A stretch of DNA of 64,000 nt from Nitrospira sp. KM1 (GTDB lineage Bacteria; Nitrospirota; Nitrospiria; Nitrospirales; Nitrospiraceae), in the NCBI RefSeq assembly GCF_011405515.1, contig NZ_AP022671.1, positions 2,046,001-2,110,000 of the forward strand. Direction: 5' to 3'. How positions within the stretch are numbered: position 1 is the first letter of the stretch; every line of letters begins with the position of its first letter. Shown here one piece after another: positions 45,197 to 54,246 of this stretch. The notes below the pieces were generated by a model that did not search any database, was not told the DNA's origin, and was given only the letters and a program-made list of their open reading frames with translations. Made by a program: the position numbers and the translations under genes.

Positions 45197-45841
45197 TCAG
45201 GAGTGCGAGGACTGATGGAACCGCGCCCACGTGCCGTGTGGCGTGCTCTCATACAATGTATCGACATCGACGGGTACGGCTATTCCGGCCCGTGCAAGCA
45301 ATCCGGCGACCACGCGAAGCGGCAGTCCGACGACGGTCGTATAATCTCCTTTAAGGTCCGAGATGAGTTCGCTGCCCGGGCCCTGCACAGAATAACTTCC
45401 GGCTTTTCCCAGACTGTCAGTGGTCTCAAGATATCGACGGTGTAGGTCAGGATCGAAGGGCTTCATAAGGACCAGAGCGGTCGAGGTGACCGTCTCGGCC
45501 AACCCTACGGCGCCCCTGACGATCGTCACCGCCGTATGCACCGCATGCTGACAACCCGCCATCCGCTCGAGCATGTGGGCTGCGTCCACAAGATCGCGCG
45601 GCTTTCCCAACACGCTGCCGTCGAACTCAATCAGCGTGTCACTGCCAATCACCACGGCTTCCGGATCGGAGGTGGCCACAGAATATGCCTTGCCGAGCGA
45701 AAACGACTTGGCCAAATCCCGTGCGGAGAGATCAAATGCGACGCGCTCCTCGAAGGGGGGATCTCGGATCTCAAATCTGACACCGAGAAGACCCAACAAT
45801 TCTCGCCGGCGCGGAGATGTCGACGCCAGAATCACCCGCAT
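45197..45841 (-). CDS. maf: Maf-family nucleotide pyrophosphatase
   Basis: Maf proteins hydrolyse non-canonical or modified nucleoside triphosphates such as dTTP/UTP derivatives. The 214-residue product starts MRVILASTSPRRRELLGLLG and has the catalytic region VVIGSDTLIEFDGSVLGKPR, the later AGSYSVQGPGSELISDLKGD and YTTVVGLPL, all typical of the YhdE-like branch. It overlaps the dihydrouridine synthase gene by ten bases and ends the operon. Confidence 0.94.
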   Translation of the reverse strand: MRVILASTSPRRRELLGLLGVRFEIRDPPFEERVAFDLSARDLAKSFSLGKAYSVATSDPEAVVIGSDTLIEFDGSVLGKPRDLVDAAHMLERMAGCQHAVHTAVTIVRGAVGLAETVTSTALVLMKPFDPDLHRRYLETTDSLGKAGSYSVQGPGSELISDLKGDYTTVVGLPLRVVAGLLARAGIAVPVDVDTLYESTPHGTWARFHQSSHS

Positions 45842-47010
45842 CGTGAGACCGGAAGGGTCAGAGCCTCCTCTGGATCGAGGGAGGTCTTAATCGGCACAGT
45901 CGATGTATCCGAAGTATGATTCACGCGGTAGTCCAAAAGGACCTGTTCGACACCGGCAACCGAAGACAGTCGGAACATGCTTGCTCGAAGCGCCGCAGCA
46001 TGTGGGAAGCCAGTACAATACCAACCCAGGTGCTTCCGCATCCGGCGGAACTGACTGACACCGTGAACATGTTCAAAGTGACGGGCATGCTCCAGCAGAA
46101 CTTGGAATCGTTCGGAAAGCGGAAGGACGGACGATTCTGCAACCATCGGGGTGTCCTGATGAAGGTGCAACCTTGCACGCTCTTTCTCCCGGAACAACCA
46201 TGGGGCCCCCAGCGCCCCGCGTCCGATCAACACGCCGTCAACACGGGTTTCACGAACTCGCTGCACGACTTCCGTCAGATTCTGCACGTCACCATTTCCA
46301 AAGAGGAGGATACCGGTTCCCTTGACGACCTGTGCGGCTCTCGCGATCGCCTCCCAATCCGCCTGCCCACGGTACATCTGCTGAAGCGTTCTTCCGTGCA
46401 GTGAAATTGCACAGGGATGTTCTGTGATCAGATGCTCAACCCAGTGCTCAACGATAACTTCGTCATAGCCGAGGCGAGTTTTGACAGAAACAGGTATCGA
46501 CCTCCTCTTACCTGGCATCGACCCCCGCCGCTGATTCATTCGATGGATGGCTTCAGCCCTCGCCGGCTTTATACCCGCCGATTCCATGCTTTGCCCGCCC
46601 ACCCAGTCGTCAATACCCTGACGAGTCGCCTGGATAATGGTCCGGGCCAAATCTGGCGTGCGAATGAGGCCTGCTCCCGATCCCGATGAGGCCACATTAC
46701 GCGACGGACAACCCATATTAATATCCAATCCGTCGAATCCCAAGGCGCAGACCGCATGGGCGGCTTGATAAAACAGATCTGGGTCTTTGCCATACAGTTG
46801 AGCCACGATAGGGCGTTCGATCTCATCATAGATCAGAGAGTCCAGAAGAAATTCCGGCCCCCTGCAGACATCATGCACGTGGGTAAATTCAGTAAAGGAC
46901 ACGTCCGGCTTCCCTTGAATGGCTACAACATGTCGGAACGATGCGTCCGTGACTCCGTCCATTGGAGAGAGACCAATAATCGGTCTTGGCAATGTCGCCC
47001 AAAAATTCAT
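45832..47010 (-). CDS. dus: tRNA-dihydrouridine synthase
   Basis: Dus enzymes reduce uridine to dihydrouridine in tRNA using FMN and NADPH. The 392-residue product has LSPMDGVTDASFRHVVAIQG, the catalytic Cys in LDINMGCPSRNVASSGSGAG, LHGRTLQQMYRGQADWEAI and the FMN-binding NGDVQN and GVLIGRGALGAPW. It is longer than most family members because of an inserted segment at about 150-180 (MNQRRGSMPGKRRSIPVSVK). It overlaps the upstream MNIO-type gene by four bases and maf by ten. Confidence 0.93.
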   Translation of the reverse strand: MNFWATLPRPIIGLSPMDGVTDASFRHVVAIQGKPDVSFTEFTHVHDVCRGPEFLLDSLIYDEIERPIVAQLYGKDPDLFYQAAHAVCALGFDGLDINMGCPSRNVASSGSGAGLIRTPDLARTIIQATRQGIDDWVGGQSMESAGIKPARAEAIHRMNQRRGSMPGKRRSIPVSVKTRLGYDEVIVEHWVEHLITEHPCAISLHGRTLQQMYRGQADWEAIARAAQVVKGTGILLFGNGDVQNLTEVVQRVRETRVDGVLIGRGALGAPWLFREKERARLHLHQDTPMVAESSVLPLSERFQVLLEHARHFEHVHGVSQFRRMRKHLGWYCTGFPHAAALRASMFRLSSVAGVEQVLLDYRVNHTSDTSTVPIKTSLDPEEALTLPVSRCG

Positions 47011-48539
47011 CGCGTGGCCGCTCCCGCTGGGTCAATATTCTCGTTCGCATCATGATAGGCCTGTCGCATCAAGTCAGCTTCTCGTTCGACAATGGACTTG
47101 AGCGAAGGTGCGTGTTCAATCACAAATTGGGTCATGCGCTCGATCTTCAATAGAAAAAAATCATACGACCGATCACTCGGCATGGCGTCCCGAAACCACC
47201 AATTGACTATACTGCGTAGGGGCACACCCGATCTCGCTAGTTCCCTGCAGGTGTCAGGGAACATGGTCGTCAACTCTCCGCCCCAACAGAGAATTTCGTG
47301 CGGGAGATATGCGCTCTGGTAGCAGTCAAATCCAATTCTGTCCTTCAGGACCTCCGCCCACATATCCCCAGAGGGGGTCATCTGTCCCGTCAAAACTTTG
47401 GCATAGTTTTTATAGTCCTCGGACAGCCGCCCCCTGTGTTCGGAAGATACGTGCGCATCGTAGGCGCAGCGGTCATCCAACGCCGTGGCCGATGCCTGAC
47501 CATTCCTCTCTCTGTCGTCCATGATTGCGCCTATCCGATCTCGAAACCGTCGCGTGATGTTTTCATACTCGTGGACAGTCAGGTCGATCGGTTTCGTGTC
47601 CACTTCCAACGCCACGCCCCGTAGACTGATCAGTTGTCGATGCTCGAGAACGAGTTCCAAGAGATCCAGAAGGACTGGAGGAATTGACGCGGCGTGCGCA
47701 TCGATCCACATAGGGTGTGCATCGCGCCCGGAGCTCTGGTCGAGAGACTCGTGCTGCGACAATCCGGCAATGTGAATTTCCACGACTCGGTCCATAGGAA
47801 ATCTGTCGATGAAGTCTTCGACGAATTCCGTCAGCGTCATGGTCTTGCAAGCTCCACCGTACCGATAGACCGTCCAGAGATGTCCGAGATCTAACACGAA
47901 GCCGCAGGACACAAGATGCGCAATATGCTGGAAGAACTCCGGAATGGGCATTGTTCCGACGCCAAAATACGTCAGCGGAGGCATTTCGAGCAGAAAGAGC
48001 GGTCCGATGCCGCCTTGGGCGCGATCGAGTCTTCGTTGAACTTCATCGATATTTTCCGCAATAATCGCGGCACTCTCGATTGTATAAAGAGGGGGAAGAT
48101 ATGTGCCGAAAGAATATCCCGCGAATTGCTTCGATGCACATTCATGATTCAACCAATGGCTGCCGAGCATCCCGAGTTGGGAAACCGCCTCTTGAATCTC
48201 CTCGTCAAGCGTGGACCTTTGAAGAAAGTCCGGCTGCGTAACCCATAGCCCTTCCCCATGATACGCAAGCGGCATGGACGGAAACTCGGTTCGAACAGCC
48301 TTCATGGCGGCAACCGTGGCTTTAAACACCTCAAGATAACCGGGACGGAGGTGACGGGACTCGAGCCGGCGCATGAGGTCAAAGATGTCCGGCGAATAGC
48401 AATCGACCGAGAGGCCGATCTGCAATCGAGGGATGCCGTACAACCGCTGTTGAAACGCATTGAGGGCAGGTATAAAAGGTGGCATAAGACAGTACTTGTA
48501 CTGGGACAAAATTTGGCCTAGTCTAGTCTCGGAACTCAT
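47007..48539 (-). CDS. DUF692/MNIO-type TIM-barrel iron enzyme with C-terminal extension
   Basis: DUF692 (MNIO) enzymes, such as MbnB and TglH, use two or three iron ions to modify peptides oxidatively. The 510-residue product matches the family through residues 35-335: PLAYHGEGLWV (H94), HECAS (132-136), LLEMPPLTYFG (E185), FVLDLGHLW (D217), VVEIHIAGLSQHE (E254, H256), WIDAHAA (D280, H282) and LEVDTKP (E312). The Asn that normally follows E185 is Met here. About 170 extra C-terminal residues have no match I know. It heads an operon with dus and maf, and no peptide precursor is evident nearby. Confidence 0.72.
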   Translation of the reverse strand: MSSETRLGQILSQYKYCLMPPFIPALNAFQQRLYGIPRLQIGLSVDCYSPDIFDLMRRLESRHLRPGYLEVFKATVAAMKAVRTEFPSMPLAYHGEGLWVTQPDFLQRSTLDEEIQEAVSQLGMLGSHWLNHECASKQFAGYSFGTYLPPLYTIESAAIIAENIDEVQRRLDRAQGGIGPLFLLEMPPLTYFGVGTMPIPEFFQHIAHLVSCGFVLDLGHLWTVYRYGGACKTMTLTEFVEDFIDRFPMDRVVEIHIAGLSQHESLDQSSGRDAHPMWIDAHAASIPPVLLDLLELVLEHRQLISLRGVALEVDTKPIDLTVHEYENITRRFRDRIGAIMDDRERNGQASATALDDRCAYDAHVSSEHRGRLSEDYKNYAKVLTGQMTPSGDMWAEVLKDRIGFDCYQSAYLPHEILCWGGELTTMFPDTCRELARSGVPLRSIVNWWFRDAMPSDRSYDFFLLKIERMTQFVIEHAPSLKSIVEREADLMRQAYHDANENIDPAGAATR

Positions 48540-48583
48540 TGTTTGACAAGCGAACGAGACCTCACGGGTGAGGGAAATCCGTC

Positions 48584-48592
48584 TGCTATACT
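48584..48592 (+). promoter_or_regulatory. Extended -10 promoter of the CBS-PilZ gene
   Basis: TG-C-TATACT fits an extended -10 element. No good -35 hexamer is at 17 bases, which extended -10 promoters can tolerate. Transcription would begin near 48599, about 30 bases ahead of ATG 48631. A short palindrome CTCAC-GG-GTGAG lies at 48561-48572, just upstream. Confidence 0.4.
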
Positions 48593-48630
48593 AGGCATAC
48601 GCCAGCGGGGATTTGCCTCATGATTCGCGT

Positions 48631-49431
48631 ATGACGACGAATCAGAAAGAGGCATCAGTGTCCGATCCGAAAGCATCCTCCCCTGAGGCGCAACCGATTG
48701 CACCTACTGTGGTAGCGCACATGATGACACCAGGAGTCGTCCAGATTCCCGGAGATGTATCCGTCAGCGAGGCCGCCCTCATGCTCGAACGCGAGCATGC
48801 GCCGTGCCTTTTAATCAAAGACACTGAAACTCTATTTGGAATCATGACTCCGGTCGACATTGTAAAGAAAGTGGTCGCGCAGGGCCTTGAGCCCCATGAA
48901 ATCGAAGTGCGCACGATCATGACGAGACCGGTTCAATTCATCGAGTACAACGAAGCGCTCGAGGAGGCCTCGACCTTGATGGTCGCCACCGGAGCGCCGG
49001 TCTTGATTGTCACCAAGCAAAATCAACCGGTGGGAGTATTGAGCGCCCATGATCTCATGCTCACCCCTCCCCGCCGCCCGACCAGAATTCCCACCGTGGT
49101 CACCGTTATGGGCGAGTTATCCACTGCCGATCAAGCTCACAATGCGACGATCCTGCAGCTCAGCCATCTTGGCGCTCTCGTAGAATCCAGAACCGGCATG
49201 CCGACCCGCAGCCGTGTGAACATGGCCTTCTCATTACCTGGCCAGAATACGCCGCTCACCGTAGATGGCAAAGTGCTGAACAGCGACAGTCGCCCCCATG
49301 AATCCCACAACAATGTCACTGGGGAGATGTCGGCGATCGAGATTCAGTTTACCGATCTCGGCAACGCAGATCTCTCCCGTTTGAAAGCCTGGGCGCTCCA
49401 AGCTCTGCCTTCCCTTCCTCAGCAGTCCTGA
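48631..49431 (+). CDS. CBS-pair protein with C-terminal PilZ-like domain
   Basis: CBS pairs bind adenine nucleotides and PilZ domains usually bind cyclic di-GMP. The product (266 residues from ATG 48631) has two CBS motifs (about 25-80 and 85-145, VVAHMMTPGVVQIPGDVSVS and VRTIMTRPVQFIEYNEALEE) and a beta-rich C-terminal part resembling PilZ (LQLSHLGALVESRTGMPTRS, GKVLNSDS, ...EIQFTDLGNADLSRL). The Arg-rich c-di-GMP motif RxxxR is not clearly visible. A TTG at 48613 is an alternative start. Confidence 0.72.
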   Translation: MTTNQKEASVSDPKASSPEAQPIAPTVVAHMMTPGVVQIPGDVSVSEAALMLEREHAPCLLIKDTETLFGIMTPVDIVKKVVAQGLEPHEIEVRTIMTRPVQFIEYNEALEEASTLMVATGAPVLIVTKQNQPVGVLSAHDLMLTPPRRPTRIPTVVTVMGELSTADQAHNATILQLSHLGALVESRTGMPTRSRVNMAFSLPGQNTPLTVDGKVLNSDSRPHESHNNVTGEMSAIEIQFTDLGNADLSRLKAWALQALPSLPQQS

Positions 49432-49444
49432 ATTCACCACTCCT

Positions 49445-49473
49445 TTGACCAGCCGGCGTTCTACTGATAGAAT
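49445..49473 (+). promoter_or_regulatory. Sigma-70 promoter of the LOG-family gene
   Basis: TTGACC (49445-49450) and TAGAAT (49468-49473) are separated by exactly 17 bases. Transcription would begin near 49480, giving a leader of about 32 bases to the ATG at 49512, which has GGAAGGA in front. Confidence 0.6.
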
Positions 49474-49511
49474 TTTGCTGCAATCAGTATTCCCTTCCTG
49501 GAAGGACATGC

Positions 49512-50555
49512 ATGAAGACATCTCCCGCCCGCTCGCGCCCTGTGCTCTCGAATGACGAAATTCTTGCTCAAGTCCGATCCATACTGGAAAGCCCCGAGGA
49601 CGATGTCCATGCTGCCCTAGCAAAAGAATTATTGAGCGGCATGCTTCGTCTGTATGATGCGCATCTGAACCTTCTTGATTTGAAAATCGTCAACCGGGCA
49701 TTCAAGGAATTACGCCATGCCTTCCGCGTGTTTCATGGGTATCGCGACCGGCGGAAAATCAGCATTTTCGGATCGGCCAGAACACCATCGGATGATCCGA
49801 ACTACCATCTGGCGTTTCAATTTGCACGACGCAGCGTCGAAGAGGGATTCATGGTCATCACCGGGGGCGCAGACGGAATCATGCGTGCCGCTCAGGAAGG
49901 TGCCGGTCGTGAAAACAGCTTCGGGGTCAACATCATGCTCCCGTTTGAGCAGGGGCCGAATTCCACCATTGCCGATGATCCCAAGCTCGTCACCTTCAAG
50001 TACTTCTTTACGAGAAAACTCATTTTTCAAAAGGAGGCGAATGCCATCGCCTTGTTCCCAGGCGGATTCGGCACCCATGACGAAGGGTTTGAAATCCTCA
50101 CCTTGGCTCAAACCGGGAAAAGTGAGCCACAACCCATCATCTGTCTCCAAGCTCCTGGGTGCGACTATTGGGATGAATGGAAAGCCTTCATCACACGACA
50201 GATGCTCGATCGAAACCTGGTCAGCCCTGAAGACATGAGTTTGTTCAAGATCGTCAATTCTGCCGATGAAGCCGTCGAGGAGATCAGAGTCTTTTATCGC
50301 CGGTTCCATTCTATCCGTTATGTCGGCCGTCAGCTGGTCATGCGTCTCAACAGTCCGATTTCATCCTCTGAAGTCGCCGGATTGCATGATCAGTTTCGGG
50401 ATCTTTTGTCCGAGGGCACATTCGAGCTTCGCGGTCATCTCGCCGAGGAACTTGACGAACCGGACATTACCCGCCTTCCACGCCTCACTTTCACGTCCAA
50501 CCGCCGCAGCGCGAGTCGCCTCAGACAGCTGATCGACTACATTAATCGAATATAA
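49512..50555 (+). CDS. LOG-family Rossmann protein (TIGR00730-like)
   Basis: LOG proteins, often misnamed lysine decarboxylases, are nucleotide 5'-monophosphate phosphoribohydrolases; the best known make cytokinins. The 347-residue product has ISIFGSARTPSDDPNYHLAF, VITGGADGIMRAAQEGAGRE and ALFPGGFGTHDEGFEILTLA, with PGGFGTHDE matching the catalytic PGGxGTxxE motif. N- and C-terminal extensions make it longer than small LOG enzymes. Its substrate cannot be read from the sequence. Confidence 0.82.
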   Translation: MKTSPARSRPVLSNDEILAQVRSILESPEDDVHAALAKELLSGMLRLYDAHLNLLDLKIVNRAFKELRHAFRVFHGYRDRRKISIFGSARTPSDDPNYHLAFQFARRSVEEGFMVITGGADGIMRAAQEGAGRENSFGVNIMLPFEQGPNSTIADDPKLVTFKYFFTRKLIFQKEANAIALFPGGFGTHDEGFEILTLAQTGKSEPQPIICLQAPGCDYWDEWKAFITRQMLDRNLVSPEDMSLFKIVNSADEAVEEIRVFYRRFHSIRYVGRQLVMRLNSPISSSEVAGLHDQFRDLLSEGTFELRGHLAEELDEPDITRLPRLTFTSNRRSASRLRQLIDYINRI

Positions 50556-50613
50556 ATTCACGGCCAAATTGCCTTTTGTCCCGGCGCAACGCCATGGTAT
50601 GCTCCGACAGTAT

Positions 50614-51489
50614 ATGGCTGGCGCGGACTCCCGACGTCTTTTCTCCTCCCCTCCCACTGTCGTTCTGTATCATGCCGATTGTGCGGATGGCTTCGGCGCC
50701 GCTTGGGCAATCTGGCGCAGATTTCCATTCGTGAAATTCATCCCCGTCAAACACGGGAACCCGCCTCCCGACGGCCTGTCAAATGAACGCGTCGTGATCG
50801 TGGATTTCAGTTATGGGCGAGAACAACTCGAGTCCATGGCCAAATCGACGAGCGCGCTTTTGGTGCTGGATCATCACATTACTGCCGAGAAAGCATTGGC
50901 CGGTCTGCCCTATGCGTATTTTGATTTGAAACAGTCCGGTGCGGTTCTCGGATGGCACTGGGCACACGATGAGGCGGTTCCCTGGTTGCTGCAATATATT
51001 CAAGACAAAGACCTTTGGAGTTGGGCGTTGCCAGCCAGTCGGGAAATCAATGCGGCCATCGCCTCATATCCCTTCGACTTCCAGCAGTGGAACCGGTTCA
51101 CTCAACAAGACCTCGAGCATGAAGGCCGCGCCATCCTGCGGTATGAGGCCGAACTTGTCAGCAAACTGGCCGCGCAAGCGGTGCTTGTCGATTTCAATGA
51201 AGAAACGGTCCCTTCGGTTCAGAGCGCCGTCCTGACCAGCCAAATTGGGGAACGATTGTCGGCAGAGCATCCCTTCTGCATTATTTGGCACGATCGTGAC
51301 GGACGACGGTATTACAGCATGCGTTCCCGCGAGGACGGCACGGATGTCGGGGCCATTGCCGCATCGCTGGGAGGAGGAGGGCACACACATGCAGCAGGAT
51401 TTTCCGTTCCGCTGGGACCCGATGGATCACTTCCTCCCGACCCTGCTCTTCCCCACGCCGTGATTGACCGTCGGCGCAAATCCGGGTAA
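50614..51489 (+). CDS. DHH-family phosphoesterase with DHHA1 domain
   Basis: DHH phosphoesterases cleave phosphodiester bonds in nanoRNAs, cyclic dinucleotides or similar substrates. The product has LYHADCADGFGAAWAIW (motif I), IVDFSYG (motif II), LLVLDHHITAEKALAG (DHH motif) and the C-terminal DHHA1 motif GGGGHTHAAGF (residues about 258-268). Candidate starts are ATG at 50599 and 50614 and TTG at 50569; none has a strong ribosome binding site. It ends eight bases before the rhomboid gene. Confidence 0.85.
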   Translation: MAGADSRRLFSSPPTVVLYHADCADGFGAAWAIWRRFPFVKFIPVKHGNPPPDGLSNERVVIVDFSYGREQLESMAKSTSALLVLDHHITAEKALAGLPYAYFDLKQSGAVLGWHWAHDEAVPWLLQYIQDKDLWSWALPASREINAAIASYPFDFQQWNRFTQQDLEHEGRAILRYEAELVSKLAAQAVLVDFNEETVPSVQSAVLTSQIGERLSAEHPFCIIWHDRDGRRYYSMRSREDGTDVGAIAASLGGGGHTHAAGFSVPLGPDGSLPPDPALPHAVIDRRRKSG

Positions 51490-51496
51490 ACCGGAG

Positions 51497-52198
51497 ATGA
51501 TTCCGCTCAGCGATGACAATCCAACCGAACGAACTCCGTTCATTACCGTCGCATTCATCGCCGCTTGCGTTTTGGTGTATGTCTATCAGGTCAATCTGTC
51601 CTCCCAGACAGGGGAACAGTTCATCTTCGAATATGGGGCTATTCCGGCGGTCGTGTTTGGCCAGGTCGATGCCCCGGGAAACCTTCCCCATGTGTCCGCA
51701 TTCTCCACTTTGATCACCAGCATGTTCTTGCATGGAAGCTGGATGCACCTACTGGGGAACATGCTGTACCTTTGGGTGTTCGGGAATAATATCGAAGACG
51801 TGATGGGATCTGGCCGATACGCGATTTTTTATGTGACGTGCGGCATATTCGCTGCATTGGGTCATGCGTTGACCGATCCGACATCGACCATTCCGATGGT
51901 AGGTGCGAGCGGAGCTATTTCCGGGATTCTGGGTGCGTACATTCTCCTATTTCCGCGAGCGCACGTGCTCGTATTGATGCCGGGATTCGGCACGGCACGG
52001 ATTGCTGCTGGCATCGTTCTCGGGATGTGGTTTGTGATGCAAATCTTGAGCGGAGGGATGAGTATCGGACGCGAGGGTGGCGGTGTAGCATTTTTTGCTC
52101 ACATCGGCGGGTTCCTCGCCGGCACGAGCCTGATCGGAGTATTTAAACGCCCAGATGTCCGGTTCTTTTCTCCCGGTCGCATGAATCGATGGGACTGA
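51497..52198 (+). CDS. Rhomboid-family intramembrane serine protease
   Basis: Rhomboid proteases cut membrane proteins within the bilayer. The product (233 residues from ATG 51497) has six hydrophobic segments, the catalytic Ser in VGASGAISGILGAYI and the His in FFAHIGGFLAGTSLI, plus the family motif WMHLLGNMLYLWVFGNNIED. The catalytic dyad is complete. A TTG at 51464 is a possible longer start. It ends 15 bases before the convergent hybrid-kinase gene. Confidence 0.92.
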   Translation: MIPLSDDNPTERTPFITVAFIAACVLVYVYQVNLSSQTGEQFIFEYGAIPAVVFGQVDAPGNLPHVSAFSTLITSMFLHGSWMHLLGNMLYLWVFGNNIEDVMGSGRYAIFYVTCGIFAALGHALTDPTSTIPMVGASGAISGILGAYILLFPRAHVLVLMPGFGTARIAAGIVLGMWFVMQILSGGMSIGREGGGVAFFAHIGGFLAGTSLIGVFKRPDVRFFSPGRMNRWD

Positions 52199-52213
52199 AC
52201 GACTGAGGAAGGT

Positions 52214-54094
52214 TTAACCGTCCAACAATTCACGAACTTTTTCGATTAACCCAGATTGACGGTAGGGACGCCGCAGCAAACACTTTCTGTTAATCCGATG
52301 TGCGCACATCGCGTCATCGTCGTACCCGGACACGAAGAGCGTTCTCATCGTCGGAAACTGCTTAAGCAGGCGTCTGGCTAAATCCCTCCCTCCGATATCC
52401 GGCATCGTCAGCTCACTGATGGTCATATGCACGCCTCCGGCATGATGCTGTACCATCAATAGTGCCTCTACAGACGAACTGGCCTCCAAAACCTTATACC
52501 GGTGCCTTAAGAGCGAGCCCAGCGCCAATTTTCTGGCGACTTCGTGCGGTTCTACCAACAAAATGGTCTCGTCCCCTCTAGCGCACAGACTGGGAGCGAC
52601 CGCCTGAGTTTTCGATTCGGATCTGTCAGCCAGTGGCAAATAGATTCGAACGACGGTCCCCCGGCCGGGTTGGCTCGACACCTCCACTTCACCCCCATGC
52701 TGCTTCACGATGCCGTACACTGCGGTCAGTCCCAAACCAATATTCGTCTCTTTTGTTGAAAAAAATGGCTCAAACATGCGCGATTGAATCTCGCGATTCA
52801 TACCACTTCCCGTGTCAGAAATCTCGACCCGCACCCATCGTATACGGCGCGTTCCCTCGCGGCATTGAGGGCCCTGCGAATGCGCAGCCGAAATAGTCAT
52901 TCGTCCTCCTCCCGGCATCGCATCCCGTGCGTTGACGACAACGTTGAGCAGGATCTGCTCCAAGCCCTCCCGATCCATCTCGGCCAACAACGGAAGTGGA
53001 TCGCTCGATATATGGCAATCGATGTTCGCAGACAGGAGGCTGCGTATTGCCCCGGACAGCTCTTCAAGGAGAGATGAGACCGACAGCACGTGATGCAGTT
53101 GCCGGGTTCTGTTGTCGAGCAGCGCCAATTGAGCCGTCAGAGTCGCCGCCAGCTCGCCGCTTTTGAAGATCTCGTCCACCGGTCCATACAAGGGATCCTC
53201 GGGTCTCAGTCGGGATAGCATGACCCCGGTCTGCTTTCCGATCACCGAACAGAGACGGCTGAACTCAGCAGCAATGCCGGTCGTTATCTGCCCGACCGCT
53301 TCCATTTTTTGAGCCTCGGCAAGCTGACGCTCGAGGCCGTGACGCTCGACCTGCCCCTGTTGGAGATCCGTCTGTGTGCTGGCAAGATCCTGTTTAAGCC
53401 CATTCACTCGCATTTCCAATTGAGCAAGGGAATTTTGAAGCGTGACTTCTGCTGATTTGAGCTGTCGAATATTATGTCTCAACTTCGATGTCTGCTGACG
53501 CTCTAGTCCGACGCTTTGCATGGCCATACCGTAAAATACCGCCATCACCAACAGGACTGGAACCCCCAACAAGTGACCCGCCGAAATAGTTCCCGTCATG
53601 GCTATACCTTGGTACAGCATCAGCCCATATCCGGTGCAGAGCAGCAGGGAAACCGCAAGGACGTGGGACAAGCGACGGAGGGAGGCCGCGATGAGCATGA
53701 GAATAAAGTAGGTAAGGTATAGGTCGGAGCGAGCATTCCCTGACAGGTAAATGGTCCCGGTAACAAGCGTCGTGTCGATACCCACGAGCATGCCGTTAAA
53801 CCAGGATGTGCGGAGAACAGAGATTGGAACGAGAGACAGAGCCGCCACCACCCCCAGCAAGGCAATGACGATCAAACCTTCCGTTGTCCTGGTGGCGGTC
53901 GGTGCTAACTCAAACAGGAGTTGGTAGGCGAGCATCACACCGATTAATGACTGCAGAACTATGTATCGGGTCCGAGAAATATTTGGAAAAGCTGCCGTTG
54001 CGGCATGCACTTCTTCAGCCGCGATGCTGTCGGCACATGTAAGACTGCTGACCATGTCTTGTATGGCCTCGAAGGCCGGGCTGTATTTGAGCAA
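52214..54094 (-). CDS. Hybrid histidine kinase with lost phosphoacceptor residues
   Basis: The 626-residue protein has six probable membrane helices (about 45-195), a coiled coil (about 200-265), a kinase-like domain (266-490) and a C-terminal receiver (508-626). The ATPase motifs are intact (NVVVNARDAM, DTGSGM, GLGLTAVYGIVKQHGG). The H-box reads GQITTGIAAEFSRL, with Ala276 where the phosphorylated His should be. In the receiver the acidic pair is E-P (515-516), the acceptor Asp is Glu561 and the conserved Lys is Arg609. The frame is open throughout. The start is uncertain (TTG 54094 or ATG 54055). Confidence 0.85.
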   Translation of the reverse strand: MLKYSPAFEAIQDMVSSLTCADSIAAEEVHAATAAFPNISRTRYIVLQSLIGVMLAYQLLFELAPTATRTTEGLIVIALLGVVAALSLVPISVLRTSWFNGMLVGIDTTLVTGTIYLSGNARSDLYLTYFILMLIAASLRRLSHVLAVSLLLCTGYGLMLYQGIAMTGTISAGHLLGVPVLLVMAVFYGMAMQSVGLERQQTSKLRHNIRQLKSAEVTLQNSLAQLEMRVNGLKQDLASTQTDLQQGQVERHGLERQLAEAQKMEAVGQITTGIAAEFSRLCSVIGKQTGVMLSRLRPEDPLYGPVDEIFKSGELAATLTAQLALLDNRTRQLHHVLSVSSLLEELSGAIRSLLSANIDCHISSDPLPLLAEMDREGLEQILLNVVVNARDAMPGGGRMTISAAHSQGPQCREGTRRIRWVRVEISDTGSGMNREIQSRMFEPFFSTKETNIGLGLTAVYGIVKQHGGEVEVSSQPGRGTVVRIYLPLADRSESKTQAVAPSLCARGDETILLVEPHEVARKLALGSLLRHRYKVLEASSSVEALLMVQHHAGGVHMTISELTMPDIGGRDLARRLLKQFPTMRTLFVSGYDDDAMCAHRINRKCLLRRPYRQSGLIEKVRELLDG

Positions 54095-54246
54095 TTCCCG
54101 TACCGTTCCGCAGAACGTTAGAGCCCTGTTTTTGTTGATGCAGGAATAATTGTCCGCTGGAAATGGACGATGGCTGGCCCATTGCGTTTACAAAACCGAA
54201 CGCTTCCTGCGAGCGAAAGTTGCCTGCGGCTGGAAATCGAGGGTTA

